This document shows positions 44,061 to 52,450 of a stretch of 64,000 nucleotides of DNA, piece after piece. The number at the start of each line of letters is the position of its first letter. The first letter of the stretch is position 1. The translations under genes and the position numbers were made by a program. The notes under the pieces are model-generated. The model worked only from the letters and a program-made list of their open reading frames with translations, was not told where the DNA came from and did not search any database. Source of the stretch: Pseudolysobacter antarcticus (GTDB lineage Bacteria; Pseudomonadota; Gammaproteobacteria; Xanthomonadales; Rhodanobacteraceae); assembly GCF_004168365.1 (NCBI RefSeq), contig NZ_CP035704.1:1922001-1986000 (forward strand), given 5' to 3'.

Positions 44061-44549
44061 ATGCCTGAACAGGAATGGCTGGAAATAGCCGCGCGCCTTG
44101 GGCTGGCGATCGTGATCGGAGCGGTGATCGGCATCAATCGTGATCTGCACGACAAGCCGGCAGGCTTGCGCACACACGCGTTGGTTGCACTCGGCGCCGC
44201 GATGCTGGTGATGTTGTTCGGGCGCATGATCGCCGGTGTCGATACCGACATCGCGGCGACTAGCCGCGTCGCTCAGGGCATCATTACCGGAGTAGGTTTT
44301 CTGGGCGCCGGAGTAATACTGCACGGGGCACGCGCACATCGCGTGCACGGTCTGACCACGGCAGCAGCGATCTGGACAACCGCGGTATTCGGCATGGTCT
44401 GTGGCAGTGGGCGATTCGCCTTGGCGCTGATCGCCTTCGCTCTAGTGCTGCTGATACTGGTGCTTGGCGGTCCGCTGGAGCGCCTGATTCACCGTCGTTT
44501 GCGCGCGCCCAAGCCGGAACCGGCGCCGATGTCGCTCGACGAGGACTGA
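44061..44549 (+). CDS. MgtC/SapB-family inner-membrane protein
   Basis: A 162-residue protein with four or five helices, containing the family's conserved cytoplasmic loop IGINRDLHDKPAGLRTHALVALGAA and GVGFLGAGVILH, with VHGLTTAAAIWTTAVFG. It has only the membrane domain, not the C-terminal ACT-like domain of Salmonella MgtC. Such proteins affect survival in low Mg2+ and ATP-synthase regulation, though this short form has no assigned role. GGAGCG lies 5 bp upstream of ATG 44061. Confidence 0.9.
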   Translation: MPEQEWLEIAARLGLAIVIGAVIGINRDLHDKPAGLRTHALVALGAAMLVMLFGRMIAGVDTDIAATSRVAQGIITGVGFLGAGVILHGARAHRVHGLTTAAAIWTTAVFGMVCGSGRFALALIAFALVLLILVLGGPLERLIHRRLRAPKPEPAPMSLDED

Positions 44550-44594
44550 GTCGGTTTTGTTGAGCGGATTTTGTCTTGCAGCCAGATCGAACTA

Positions 44595-45035
44595 TCAGTC
44601 GATGACGTGATAAAAATTATGTTCGCCAATTGTCGCCAGCGGAGCGCCGTGTACCCACGAGGGAATCATCGACGAGGCCAGTAGAAAATGGTCGGCCTTG
44701 GGCACCACCGCAACGCGCCATTGTTCGGGCAGCCACCACATCGCTATCGATGCGCCTGAGACTTCCCATGCGGTTTTCCACGAATCGATATTGTCGAAGA
44801 TGTAGCTCTTGCTGGTAGTCGACAACGCAAACTGGTCACGTGCTTCGACTACATCGCACAGACTCTTGCCCCAGCGTCCGGTCGTACGGCGACGCTGTGC
44901 CACTTCCGCTACTGCCAGTTGACCCAAAGCCGATTGGCTCTGGGCTTCAAGATAGATTGTGGCGGCAAGACAAGTTCGATCTGCTACAGGTTGCGGCAAG
45001 GCAGACGCCAGCCATAACAGCCATGCAAGTTTCAT
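44595..45035 (-). CDS. SleB-type cell-wall hydrolase (Hydrolase_2)
   Basis: A 146-residue protein with a short N-terminal signal-like stretch (MKLAWLLWLASALPQPVA) and an SleB/CwlJ-like core: LAATIYLEAQSQSALGQLAVAEV contains the catalytic-type Glu, followed by WGKSLCDVVEARDQFA and the family's aromatic C-terminal segment (HNFYHV). SleB proteins are muramidases or lytic transglycosylases acting on peptidoglycan; non-spore-forming proteobacteria carry short versions of unknown role. Its ATG overlaps the stop of a 44-codon frame (ATGA), and a 496-bp gap with a structured leader lies upstream. Confidence 0.85.
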   Translation of the reverse strand: MKLAWLLWLASALPQPVADRTCLAATIYLEAQSQSALGQLAVAEVAQRRRTTGRWGKSLCDVVEARDQFALSTTSKSYIFDNIDSWKTAWEVSGASIAMWWLPEQWRVAVVPKADHFLLASSMIPSWVHGAPLATIGEHNFYHVID

Positions 45036-45166
45036 AGATAGACGTACTCCGTATCGGGCAAACCCTGGATGCTCCCGACGATGGCGGGAAAGAGACGTCG
45101 TTGACGCTCACAAACAAGGTACTGCACTGCAGGTGCGGAGGAACCGGGGTTCCAAGTTGCCGGCAA
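45032..45166 (-). CDS. Possible small ORF coupled to the SleB-type gene
   Basis: A 44-codon frame starting at TTG 45166 (PATWNPGSSAPAVQYL, with CERQRRLFPAIVGS and a C-terminal EYVYL) whose TGA overlaps the hydrolase ATG as ATGA. The frame is closed upstream by a TAG about 5 codons before the TTG. A GTG at 45127 would give 31 residues. There is no signal peptide and no clear Shine-Dalgarno, and codon third positions are less GC-rich than in neighbours. The overlap is what makes it credible: it is the layout of translational coupling, as in leader peptides. It may equally be a chance frame in an untranslated leader. Confidence 0.3.
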   Translation of the reverse strand: MPATWNPGSSAPAVQYLVCERQRRLFPAIVGSIQGLPDTEYVYL

Positions 45167-45531
45167 GATAACGGCTGAAGCCTAACGCCCGCTGAAGGGG
45201 GCGAGTTGCGGGGTCATAACACTGTTGTATCAGCGCAACATTTTAAGAGAATCGTGGAAATATTTCGTTACAGCTTTGTGAAAACCAAGGTGTTTACGCA
45301 GCTCTCGTAAAAAATATTTAGACGAATTTGCCAACATTTCGACAGAAATATTGCTTTTTCGACGAAGATGGACGAAGTTTCTTAAATTTCTTTGAAATCA
45401 AACGAAAAATCCGCTGTTATCGCGGTGGTGGCCAGCTTCAGGACGGAGTTACAGAGGCGCTTGACTTTTTTCTATCTTGCTAAAACCGTTACTTCTCTGT
45501 TTTCGATATTTGCTGAGAAAAACAGATAGAA
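45036..45531 (-). promoter_or_regulatory. 496-bp gap upstream of the SleB-type gene
   Basis: The longest non-coding stretch in the window. The half next to the hydrolase (45036-45240) is GC-rich and foldable on the minus strand, e.g. GGAAC/GTTCC around 45141-45154 and CGACG/CGTCG arms near 45076-45100. The far half (45240-45531) is strikingly AT-rich, with many A and T runs and repeated TTTCGAC/GACGAA-like words. A weak minus-strand promoter (TTGGTT, 17 bp, AAATAT) can be drawn in it. It also contains the region after the stop of the phosphonate-type binding-protein gene. No further gene is supported. Confidence 0.5.
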
Positions 45532-46368
45532 CTACTGATATCCGTAGAACTCCTTGAGCATCTGTTCGGTGCCATGGAATTCCGCCGCATCCGCGGCCAC
45601 GAACTTGCTGATACCGAGCTGATTCAGCACATCGTACAAAGCCGGATCTTCGTGCAGTTTGAGCAAAGCATCCTTGACCTTCTGCCGCACATCGGCGGGC
45701 ACGCTGGCGGCAGCCATCACCGTCGCTCCAGGGAATTCGCGCGAGGTTTTCATTACGGTTAGATTGGGGTACTGCACCTTCAGCCAGTTCGGCACGATCG
45801 CGGCATCCGCTTCCTCACCAAATACCGATTCGATCGCATCCTTCCACGAAGCCGCGGAAGACTGGATTTCCGGCTGTCGCAGTGGATCGGGGTAGAAGCT
45901 GAGCAAAACCGCGTAACCAAGGCTCGGCGCGGCCATCGTCGCGACTCGATGTCCGACCAGCGCACTCAGGCCTTTCGCCGCGACATCCGGGTTGGCAACC
46001 AAGCTATAACCGGAGTTTTCCGGGGCTTTAACCAGCGGAACGTACTGCGAATGGCTGATGCGATAGTCGGCCAGATGGGCCTCATCGTAAGCGAAGTCGC
46101 TGCTGCTGCCGGCGCGGATGTCGCGCCAGTAAAAGTGATAGTTCTTCGAGGTGACGAGCGTGAATTGCTCGCCGGTGGCCTTGCTCAAATAGCTTAGCAG
46201 CGGCTTGTAGATCGCCTGGGTCTGCTCCGCCGGATAAGCCGGCTCGACCGCAAAAGTATATTGGGCGGCGAGTGTCTCCGCCGGGCTGGCCGTCATTGCT
46301 GCCAGGAATATTGCCGAACGTATCCATGTCGCGCCTGCGCGCCCTAAACCTTTGCCAACTATTGACAT
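45532..46368 (-). CDS. PhnD-like periplasmic phosphate/phosphonate-type substrate-binding protein
   Basis: A 278-residue exported protein, probably a binding lipoprotein-like or soluble periplasmic protein of the PhnD/SsuA/TauA group. A hydrophobic signal (IRSAIFLAAMTASPAETLAA) precedes QYTFAVEPAYPAEQTQAIYKPLL, a typical PhnD start (Y-P-x-E-x-x-x-x-Y-x-P-L). The C-terminal half keeps YPDPLRQPEIQSSAASWKDAIESVFGEEADAAIVPNW as separate blocks. A GGGGGAGA site fits ATG 46368; longer frames upstream have no homology. No permease or ATPase gene is adjacent, so its transporter or sensor partner is elsewhere. Confidence 0.78.
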   Translation of the reverse strand: MSIVGKGLGRAGATWIRSAIFLAAMTASPAETLAAQYTFAVEPAYPAEQTQAIYKPLLSYLSKATGEQFTLVTSKNYHFYWRDIRAGSSSDFAYDEAHLADYRISHSQYVPLVKAPENSGYSLVANPDVAAKGLSALVGHRVATMAAPSLGYAVLLSFYPDPLRQPEIQSSAASWKDAIESVFGEEADAAIVPNWLKVQYPNLTVMKTSREFPGATVMAAASVPADVRQKVKDALLKLHEDPALYDVLNQLGISKFVAADAAEFHGTEQMLKEFYGYQ

Positions 46369-46527
46369 AGCGCCATCTCCCCCGATCAAGCAAGCTGCTG
46401 GCCTGTCCATGGCTGAGCTCGCAATATGCCGATGTGTTTCCGTGCGTATCGGACATAGCTCTCTGATTCTTGAATCGGCTTGGATGCGGAGGTCCACATC
46501 ATTTCGCCGATCCGCAAAGTCGTGTTT

Positions 46528-47439
46528 CTAGGTGTTGCGCAAGGGTACTCCAATCGCCAAAGAAATAGCGCCTGCGCCAGCCACACGTAGTGCCTGATCG
46601 GCTAGTTCCTGCCGCAATACCGCCAGCGCGAGTATCTGTGTGTCCGACACACATGCGCTTTGCAGTATCACGCCAGCGGGCTGGGAATCGTCAGTGACTG
46701 CATAAATCGCGGTGCCCGCCGCAGGTGATTCTTGCGCTGCGAGCTCGACCATATGCAGTTGGCGTTTATTGCCACCCTTGAAATGCACGCGCGCCACGAC
46801 CTCCTGGCCCGGATAACAGCCCTTGTTGAAGCTGATCGTATCGAGACGCTCGAGTCCGAGCGCCTGTGGCAGAAATTCATCAAGCGTGGCGGTTTCCAGT
46901 TGCGGCAGTCCGGCGCAGATATCTGCCAGCAACCATGCATCGGCATCGTGAGTTAGATCATCGCTGCCGACGGCTAACTGTTCTGGTGGCGCGGCGGTCA
47001 AGGACAGCAGACGCGGTTCACTGCCGGGTTGGGCGATTGCGAACCAGCCATCGCCTTGCAGCAGTTTTTTCGCGCCCGAAGCATCACCGAAGAGATCGGT
47101 GGAGCTGTGATCAGCCACTGCGTGCGCGCCGCTCATGCCTTGCGCATGCCAATCCGGCATCGTGCGGATGCTGACCTTGCTGCGAAATTTGTAGCGCGCC
47201 AGATCCACGGCGATCTCATTGGCCCGGCCGCCGCGCAAAATCAGCAGCAGCGTGTTCTCCTGCGGGCGCAACAGCGCAAAAAAAGCGTGTACACGGCCTT
47301 GCGGATTCAGCCACGCATTGTATTGCCAATCGCCGATCGGAAGTTCGAGCACATCGTTGCAGAACTGGGCATTGGCGAACGCAACAGCATCGTCGCCGTG
47401 GATCTCGATCAATTGCGGGGAAGGGAGTGCGTAAATCAT
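46528..47439 (-). CDS. ygfZ: YgfZ, folate-binding Fe-S cluster assembly/repair factor
   Basis: A 303-residue GcvT-like protein. The diagnostic motif is NKGCYPGQEVVARVHFKG (KGCYxGQE), with the conserved cysteine. YgfZ (IBA57 homologue) uses tetrahydrofolate to support certain Fe-S enzymes, which fits its placement beside the succinate dehydrogenase locus, whose SdhB carries three clusters. ATG 47439 gives MIYALPSPQLIEI; longer in-frame sequence upstream contains no homology. It is divergent from the sdh locus across 187 bp. Confidence 0.9.
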   Translation of the reverse strand: MIYALPSPQLIEIHGDDAVAFANAQFCNDVLELPIGDWQYNAWLNPQGRVHAFFALLRPQENTLLLILRGGRANEIAVDLARYKFRSKVSIRTMPDWHAQGMSGAHAVADHSSTDLFGDASGAKKLLQGDGWFAIAQPGSEPRLLSLTAAPPEQLAVGSDDLTHDADAWLLADICAGLPQLETATLDEFLPQALGLERLDTISFNKGCYPGQEVVARVHFKGGNKRQLHMVELAAQESPAAGTAIYAVTDDSQPAGVILQSACVSDTQILALAVLRQELADQALRVAGAGAISLAIGVPLRNT

Positions 47440-47626
47440 GCGAGCTCGATCAGCAACCGCGAAATGCGCGGCAGACCTGCAATGTAGAGGTGCGCATCGG
47501 CATGAGCAAGCACCAGCGCGATATCGAGCGCAACAAATCAGCGCAACAAAAAGGCTATCCCGCGCGGACAGGGAAGATTTGACCTTTGTGCATCGCGGCA
47601 TTACGCTTCGCCTGCTAAACACGCCC

Positions 47627-47803
47627 ATGCCCGAACAGTTACCAATCCCGATTCCTGCAGTGCCCGACCAGACCGCCGATTCCGTGTCTGCCGTCCCGCC
47701 TGCGCCATCGCCAGCGCCAGCGAAAGAAATCGGTGGCCGCGACGGCCTCGATCCGACGCGTTATGGCGATTGGGAAAAGAATGGCCGCTGCATCGACTTT
47801 TGA
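47627..47803 (+). CDS. SdhAF4-like succinate dehydrogenase assembly factor (DUF1674)
   Basis: A 58-residue protein. The C-terminal motif GGRDGLDPTRYGDWEKNGRCIDF (two halves) is the hallmark of DUF1674, the bacterial counterpart of eukaryotic SDHAF4, which binds flavinylated SdhA and promotes assembly. The N-terminal half is Pro/Ala-rich and likely disordered. It is the first gene of the sdh direction and lies 98 bp upstream of sdhC, so co-expression is likely. ATG 47627 is the most plausible start; longer frames overlap the divergent ygfZ promoter. Confidence 0.82.
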   Translation: MPEQLPIPIPAVPDQTADSVSAVPPAPSPAPAKEIGGRDGLDPTRYGDWEKNGRCIDF

Positions 47804-47901
47804 GTGTGTGTTCACGTCGATTTGTGATTCAGCAATAGATGCTGCGCAGGTTGACAATAACGAGCGAGACTTTCCGCAAGATTCTCGAATAGGCGACTAG
47901 C

Positions 47902-48300
47902 ATGCATCAGTCATCCCGACCGCTTTCTCCGCATCTGCAGGTTTATCGTCCGCAGCTCACTACGGTGTTATCCATCGTCCATCGCGGCACCGGAATTTTT
48001 CTGAGCCTGGGTTCCATCCTGCTGGTGTTGTGGCTGCTTGCGCTGGCGCAATCGAGCGTAGCATTCGCCACTGTTCAATCGTTCGATAGCGCGTGGTACG
48101 GACAACTCTTGTTGCTGGGATGGACATTTTCGCTGGTCTATCACTTGCTCAACGGATTACGTCATCTCGGTTGGGATGCGGGTTGGGGGCTGGATATTCC
48201 GCGCGCCTATGCCACGGGCTGGACCGTGGTTTTTCTTTCGTTCGTCTTGACCGGCGCAATCTGGGCTTTCGTAATGCTGAGCAAAGGAGGTGTCGCATGA
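47902..48300 (+). CDS. sdhC: Succinate dehydrogenase cytochrome b556 subunit
   Basis: A 132-residue membrane anchor with three helices. SRPLSPHLQVYRPQLTTVLSIVHRGTG (given in the family as SPH..Y) and HLLNGLRHLGWD (haem-ligand His region) are diagnostic. With SdhD it binds haem b and ubiquinone. It overlaps sdhD by 4 bp (ATGA). A TTGACA occurs near 47850 in the spacer upstream, without a convincing -10 at the right distance. Confidence 0.95.
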   Translation: MHQSSRPLSPHLQVYRPQLTTVLSIVHRGTGIFLSLGSILLVLWLLALAQSSVAFATVQSFDSAWYGQLLLLGWTFSLVYHLLNGLRHLGWDAGWGLDIPRAYATGWTVVFLSFVLTGAIWAFVMLSKGGVA

Positions 48301-48683
48301 GCTCGCAACTGCGTGATCCGCTCGCCGAAGTGCGCGGTCTGGGTTCGGCCAAAGACGGCGTCAAGCATTGGTGGATGCAACGCCTCACCGCGATCGCACT
48401 GCTGCCGTTGGCGATCTGGATTCTGGTTTCGCTGTTGTGCCTGCTGCACGCCGATTACGCCACCGCGCGGCATTTTGTCGCGGAGCCATTGCATGCGGTG
48501 TTGATCGTCGCGTTTATCATTGCGATGTTCTGGCACGCCCAGCTCGGCCTGCAAGTGGTGATCGAGGATTATGTGCACACGCGCTGGCTCGAACTTTCTT
48601 CGACGCTCGCAGTGAAATTTCTATGCCTGCTTGGTGCGCTCGCAAGTACGCTGGCCGTCGTTCGCATATCTTTGGGAAACTGA
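48297..48683 (+). CDS. sdhD: Succinate dehydrogenase hydrophobic anchor subunit
   Basis: A 128-residue protein with three helices. GLGSAKDGVKHWWMQRLTAIALLPL matches the conserved N-terminus, given here as two blocks (GLGSAKDGVKHWWMQR and LTAIALLPL), and HAQLGLQVVIEDYVH carries the haem-ligand His and the conserved EDY. The start ATG 48297 overlaps the sdhC stop, with AAAGGAGG upstream; an earlier in-frame codon at 48093 lies inside sdhC. sdhA follows 3 bp downstream. Confidence 0.95.
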   Translation: MSSQLRDPLAEVRGLGSAKDGVKHWWMQRLTAIALLPLAIWILVSLLCLLHADYATARHFVAEPLHAVLIVAFIIAMFWHAQLGLQVVIEDYVHTRWLELSSTLAVKFLCLLGALASTLAVVRISLGN

Positions 48684-48686
48684 TCG

Positions 48687-50474
48687 ATGGAAGCCTATAA
48701 AATCCAGCAACACAAGTTCGATGTGATCGTGGTCGGGGCCGGTGGCGCGGGTTTGCGCGCGACGATGGGCATGGCTGCGAAAGGTCTGAGCACGGCCTGC
48801 ATCAGCAAGGTTTTCCCGACGCGCTCGCATACCGTCGCGGCGCAGGGCGGCATGTCCGCCGCGCTCGGCAACATGGGCGAAGACGACTGGCGTTTCCATT
48901 TCTACGACACCATCAAGGGATCGGACTGGCTCGGCGATCAGGACGCGATCGAATACATGTGCCGCGAAGCGATTCCATCAGTGATCGAACTCGAACATTA
49001 CGGCGTACCGTTTTCGCGTACCGAAGACGGCAAGATTTATCAGCGTCCGTTCGGCGGCATGACCACGCATTACGGCAAGGGCACGGCGCAACGCACCTGC
49101 GCGGCGGCGGATCGTACTGGCCACGCCATCCTGCACACGCTGTATCAGCAATCGCTCGCCAACGACGCAAAGTTCTTCATCGAATATTTTGCACTCGACC
49201 TGATTTTCGATAACGAAGGCGTATGTCGCGGCGTACTCGCGATGGACATGGCCGAAGGCACCATGCATCTGTTCCGCGGCCACGCCGTGGTGCTCGCGAC
49301 CGGCGGTTATGGCCGCGCCTATTTCTCGGCAACTTCCGCACACACCTGCACCGGCGATGGCGGTGGCATGGTGTTGCGCGCCGGCCTGCCGTTGCAGGAC
49401 ATGGAGTTCGTGCAATTCCATCCGACCGGCATCTACGGCGCCGGTTGCCTGATCACCGAAGGCGTGCGTGGCGAGGGCGGTTATCTGACCAACTCGAAGG
49501 GCGAGCGTTTTATGGAACGTTACGCGCCGAATGCGAAAGATCTCGCATCGCGCGACGTCGTCAGCCGCGCGATGACCGTGGAAATTCGCGAGGGCCGTGG
49601 CGTCGGCGAGCATCAGGATCATATCCATCTGAACCTCATGCATCTCGGCCCCGAAGTCATCCACGAAAAACTGCCTGGCATTGCCGAGAGCGCGCGCATT
49701 TTTGCCGGCGTCGATGTCACCAAACAGCCGATTCCGGTATTGCCGACCGTGCACTACAACATGGGCGGTATTCCGACCAATTATCACGGCGAAGTCGTGC
49801 GCAAGGTCGGCGACAATCCGGACTCGGTCGTACCGGGATTGTTCTCGATCGGCGAAGCCGCGTGTGTTTCCGTGCACGGCGCGAACCGTCTCGGTTCGAA
49901 CTCGCTGCTCGATCTGATCGTGTTCGGTCGCGCAGCAGCAATCCGCGCTGCCGAACTGATCAAGCCCGGCAGCATGCACAAGGAATTGCCGGCCAGCATC
50001 TGCGATGCCGCGCTCGGCAATTTCGACAAGTTGCGCAATGCCCGCGGCAGCATGCCGACGGCGGATATCCGCCTCAACATGCAACGCATCATGCAGCAGG
50101 ATGCCGCAGTATTCCGCACTGGCGAAACGCTCAAGGAAGGTTGCAAGAAAATCAGCGCGGCCTACGATTCATTTGCCGATGTCGGCGTGAGCGATCGTTC
50201 GTTGGTATGGAATTCCGATTTGATCGAAACGCTGGAGTTGCAGAACCTGCTCGGCCAAGCCGTGGCGACCATGTACTCGGCCGAGAATCGTCCGGAAAGT
50301 CGCGGCGCGCATGCGCGCGAGGATTTTCAGGATCGCAACGATGTCGACTGGCAGAAACACACGCTCGTGAACATCGATGCGCAAGGCAAGGCGACTTTCG
50401 ATTACCGCCCGGTGCACATGTATACCCAGACCAGCGACGTCGAGGTTGTGCCGCCTAAAGCGCGCACGTATTGA
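48687..50474 (+). CDS. sdhA: Succinate dehydrogenase flavoprotein subunit
   Basis: A 595-residue FAD enzyme that oxidises succinate to fumarate. The Rossmann motif [11 protein letters not shown] is at about 14-24, and the covalent FAD histidine is in [11 protein letters not shown] near residue 50. [26 protein letters not shown] (as [13 protein letters not shown]) and the C-terminal [18 protein letters not shown] motifs complete it. It starts 3 bp after sdhD. SdhE (52447) and the DUF1674 protein (47627), both encoded here, are expected to support its flavinylation and assembly. Confidence 0.97.
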   Translation: MEAYKIQQHKFDVIVVGAGGAGLRATMGMAAKGLSTACISKVFPTRSHTVAAQGGMSAALGNMGEDDWRFHFYDTIKGSDWLGDQDAIEYMCREAIPSVIELEHYGVPFSRTEDGKIYQRPFGGMTTHYGKGTAQRTCAAADRTGHAILHTLYQQSLANDAKFFIEYFALDLIFDNEGVCRGVLAMDMAEGTMHLFRGHAVVLATGGYGRAYFSATSAHTCTGDGGGMVLRAGLPLQDMEFVQFHPTGIYGAGCLITEGVRGEGGYLTNSKGERFMERYAPNAKDLASRDVVSRAMTVEIREGRGVGEHQDHIHLNLMHLGPEVIHEKLPGIAESARIFAGVDVTKQPIPVLPTVHYNMGGIPTNYHGEVVRKVGDNPDSVVPGLFSIGEAACVSVHGANRLGSNSLLDLIVFGRAAAIRAAELIKPGSMHKELPASICDAALGNFDKLRNARGSMPTADIRLNMQRIMQQDAAVFRTGETLKEGCKKISAAYDSFADVGVSDRSLVWNSDLIETLELQNLLGQAVATMYSAENRPESRGAHAREDFQDRNDVDWQKHTLVNIDAQGKATFDYRPVHMYTQTSDVEVVPPKARTY

Positions 50475-50511
50475 TGGTCGTCGAATAAGTGTTAAGGCTC
50501 TATGTTTTTGC

Positions 50512-50539
50512 TCGTCGTTCCAGCCTTCGCTGGGATGAC
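50512..50539. repeat. REP-like palindrome in the sdhA-sdhB spacer
   Basis: Twelve-nt arms (50512-50523 and 50528-50539) pair around a CTTC loop with two G-T wobbles; the motif resembles the dispersed CGTCATTCCAGC-type palindromes common in gammaproteobacteria. It lies inside the sdh operon in an 87-bp spacer and could modulate the sdhA/sdhB mRNA ratio. Only one copy is visible in the window. Confidence 0.55.
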
Positions 50540-50561
50540 GGCTCATTAGCTAAGGATCGTT

Positions 50562-51347
50562 ATGGCAGAGTTGTCGCTTCCGAAAAATTCCAAGGTGCAG
50601 AAGGGCAAGCATTTCGCGGCCAAGGCTGGCGCGAAAAAAGTGCGTAACTTCAAGGTGTATCGCTGGAATCCCGATGCCGGCCAGAATCCGAGCACGGATA
50701 CCTACGAAGTCGATCTAGCGGCATGCGGGCCGATGGTGCTCGATGCGCTGATCAAGATCAAAAACGAGATCGATCCGTCTTTGACTTTCCGCCGCTCGTG
50801 CCGCGAAGGCATTTGCGGATCGTGCGCGATGAACATCGATGGCACCAACACACTGGCCTGCACCAAGGCGATCGAGGACTGCAAGGGCGAGGTGAAAATC
50901 TACCCGCTGCCGCACATGCCCGTAATCAAGGATCTGGTGCCCGACCTCAGCCATTTTTACGCGCAATACGCGTCAATCAAACCGTGGATTCGCACGCAAA
51001 GCACGCCGATGCCGGACACCGAGCGGCTGCAATCAAAAGAGGATCGCGCCAAACTCGATGGTCTGTACGAATGCATCCTGTGCGCGTGTTGCTCGACCTC
51101 GTGCCCGAGTTATTGGTGGAACGGTGATCGCTATCTCGGTCCGGCCGTGCTGCTGCAAGCTTATCGCTGGATCATCGATTCGCGTGATGAAGACACCGGC
51201 GCGCGCCTCGACGATCTCGAAGATCCGTTCCGTCTGTATCGTTGCCACACGATCATGAATTGCGCCAAGACCTGCCCGAAAGGTTTGAACCCCGCCAAGG
51301 CGATCGCCGAAATCAAGAAACTCATGATCCAGCGTCGCGGCGCATAA
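50562..51347 (+). CDS. sdhB: Succinate dehydrogenase iron-sulfur subunit
   Basis: A 261-residue protein with three cluster sites: the [2Fe-2S] cysteines in [16 protein letters not shown] and LACT, the [4Fe-4S] cysteines in [16 protein letters not shown], and the [3Fe-4S] site in [21 protein letters not shown] (as [14 protein letters not shown]). It passes electrons from SdhA to quinone. It is separated from sdhA by an 87-bp spacer holding the REP-like hairpin rather than the usual tight junction. The N-terminal 30 residues are a Lys/Ala-rich extension. Confidence 0.96.
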   Translation: MAELSLPKNSKVQKGKHFAAKAGAKKVRNFKVYRWNPDAGQNPSTDTYEVDLAACGPMVLDALIKIKNEIDPSLTFRRSCREGICGSCAMNIDGTNTLACTKAIEDCKGEVKIYPLPHMPVIKDLVPDLSHFYAQYASIKPWIRTQSTPMPDTERLQSKEDRAKLDGLYECILCACCSTSCPSYWWNGDRYLGPAVLLQAYRWIIDSRDEDTGARLDDLEDPFRLYRCHTIMNCAKTCPKGLNPAKAIAEIKKLMIQRRGA

Positions 51348-51367
51348 CTCCAACAAGGAACGCCGCC

Positions 51368-52450
51368 GTGAATACGCCGATCGATCCTTCGCATTCCGGC
51401 GATTTGCAGGCGCAACCCATGTCGCCGCCGCCGACTTTGGCGGTGAGTAGCGATCGACAATTCTGGCGGCTCAGCTGGATGTCGGCACTTGCCGGTGCGC
51501 TCTACGGCTTGCTCATGCGCGGTGTATTTGGCCTGCTGCACAACACCTCGGTGAGTGCCGCAAGCGGGCCGATGCTGGTCTCGTTCCTTTTTCTCGTGCC
51601 GTTCGTCATCGGCGCGCTCACGGTTTATCTGCAACCGCAAGAAAAACGCAGCGTGGCCAATGCCATCCTCAGGCCGTGGCTGCCGATGTTTCTGTTCCTC
51701 GTCGGCTCGGCTTTGCTGTTGATCGAAGGCAGCATCTGCATCTTCATGGCCGCGCCGATTTTCTTCGCCATGAGTTCGATCGGCGGCGTGTTGTCGTGGG
51801 CGATATTGAAGACCGCAAAACCGTCGAACGGTGTGGTCGGTTCGTTCTTGTTATTGCCACTGCTCGGCGGCGTGTGGGAACGCAGTGTGCCGATTCCCGA
51901 TGCCATTCTGGTCAGCGAGCGCAGCCTCCATGTGCAAGCCGCTGCAGCTCAAATCTGGCAGCTGATCAACAATGCGACTGCGATCCAGCCCGACGAAATG
52001 CGCGCCGGCTGGGCCTACCGGATCGGTGTGCCATATCCGCAGGAAGCACTTACCGTTACCAACGATGGCGCCCGCGTGCGCAAGCTGCGCTGGGACAAGA
52101 ACGTGCATTTCGACGAACCGATTCTCGACTGGCAGGAGAATCGCTACATCCGCTGGCAATACGATTTCGCCAACGACTCCATTCCCGCCGCTGCGCTCGA
52201 CGAGCATGTCACTCTCGGCGGAAAATATTTCGATCTGCTGGATACTTCCTACCTGCTCACGCCGGATAGCGATGGCACGTTGATGCAGATCCGGGTCAGT
52301 TATCGCGTGAGCACTAATTTCAATTTTTACGCGGCGTGGTGGGCAGGTTTGCTGGTCGATAATTCGGCCGATACGATCCTGACTTTCTACAAACGTCGCG
52401 CCGAGGCCGCGCCGATCTTGCCCGGCAATGCGATCACATTGGCAAGATGA
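51368..52450 (+). CDS. Membrane protein with C-terminal SRPBCC domain (unknown)
   Basis: A 360-residue protein I do not recognise as a named family. Four or five helices lie at about 35-165 (ALYGLLMRGVFGLLH, MLVSFLFLVPFVIGALTVYL, FLFLVGSALLLIEGSICIF), followed by a START/SRPBCC-type domain (about 195-340; LHVQAAAAQIWQLINNAT opens it in the usual way). Such domains bind hydrophobic ligands. GTG 51368 has AAGGAA 8 bp upstream and lies 20 bp after sdhB; an ATG at 51420 is an alternative. It sits between sdhB and sdhE and overlaps sdhE by 4 bp, so it belongs to the sdh transcript. Confidence 0.7.
   Translation: MNTPIDPSHSGDLQAQPMSPPPTLAVSSDRQFWRLSWMSALAGALYGLLMRGVFGLLHNTSVSAASGPMLVSFLFLVPFVIGALTVYLQPQEKRSVANAILRPWLPMFLFLVGSALLLIEGSICIFMAAPIFFAMSSIGGVLSWAILKTAKPSNGVVGSFLLLPLLGGVWERSVPIPDAILVSERSLHVQAAAAQIWQLINNATAIQPDEMRAGWAYRIGVPYPQEALTVTNDGARVRKLRWDKNVHFDEPILDWQENRYIRWQYDFANDSIPAAALDEHVTLGGKYFDLLDTSYLLTPDSDGTLMQIRVSYRVSTNFNFYAAWWAGLLVDNSADTILTFYKRRAEAAPILPGNAITLAR

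Noticed and set aside
45134-45150. Plus-strand GGTGCGGAGGAACCG resembles part of the c-di-AMP (ydaO) riboswitch core, and CGGGCAAACC at 45055-45064 recalls a c-di-GMP riboswitch piece.
   Set aside because: The remaining conserved blocks are missing, the short matches come from different classes, and no plus-strand gene lies downstream; the only nearby gene is read on the minus strand.
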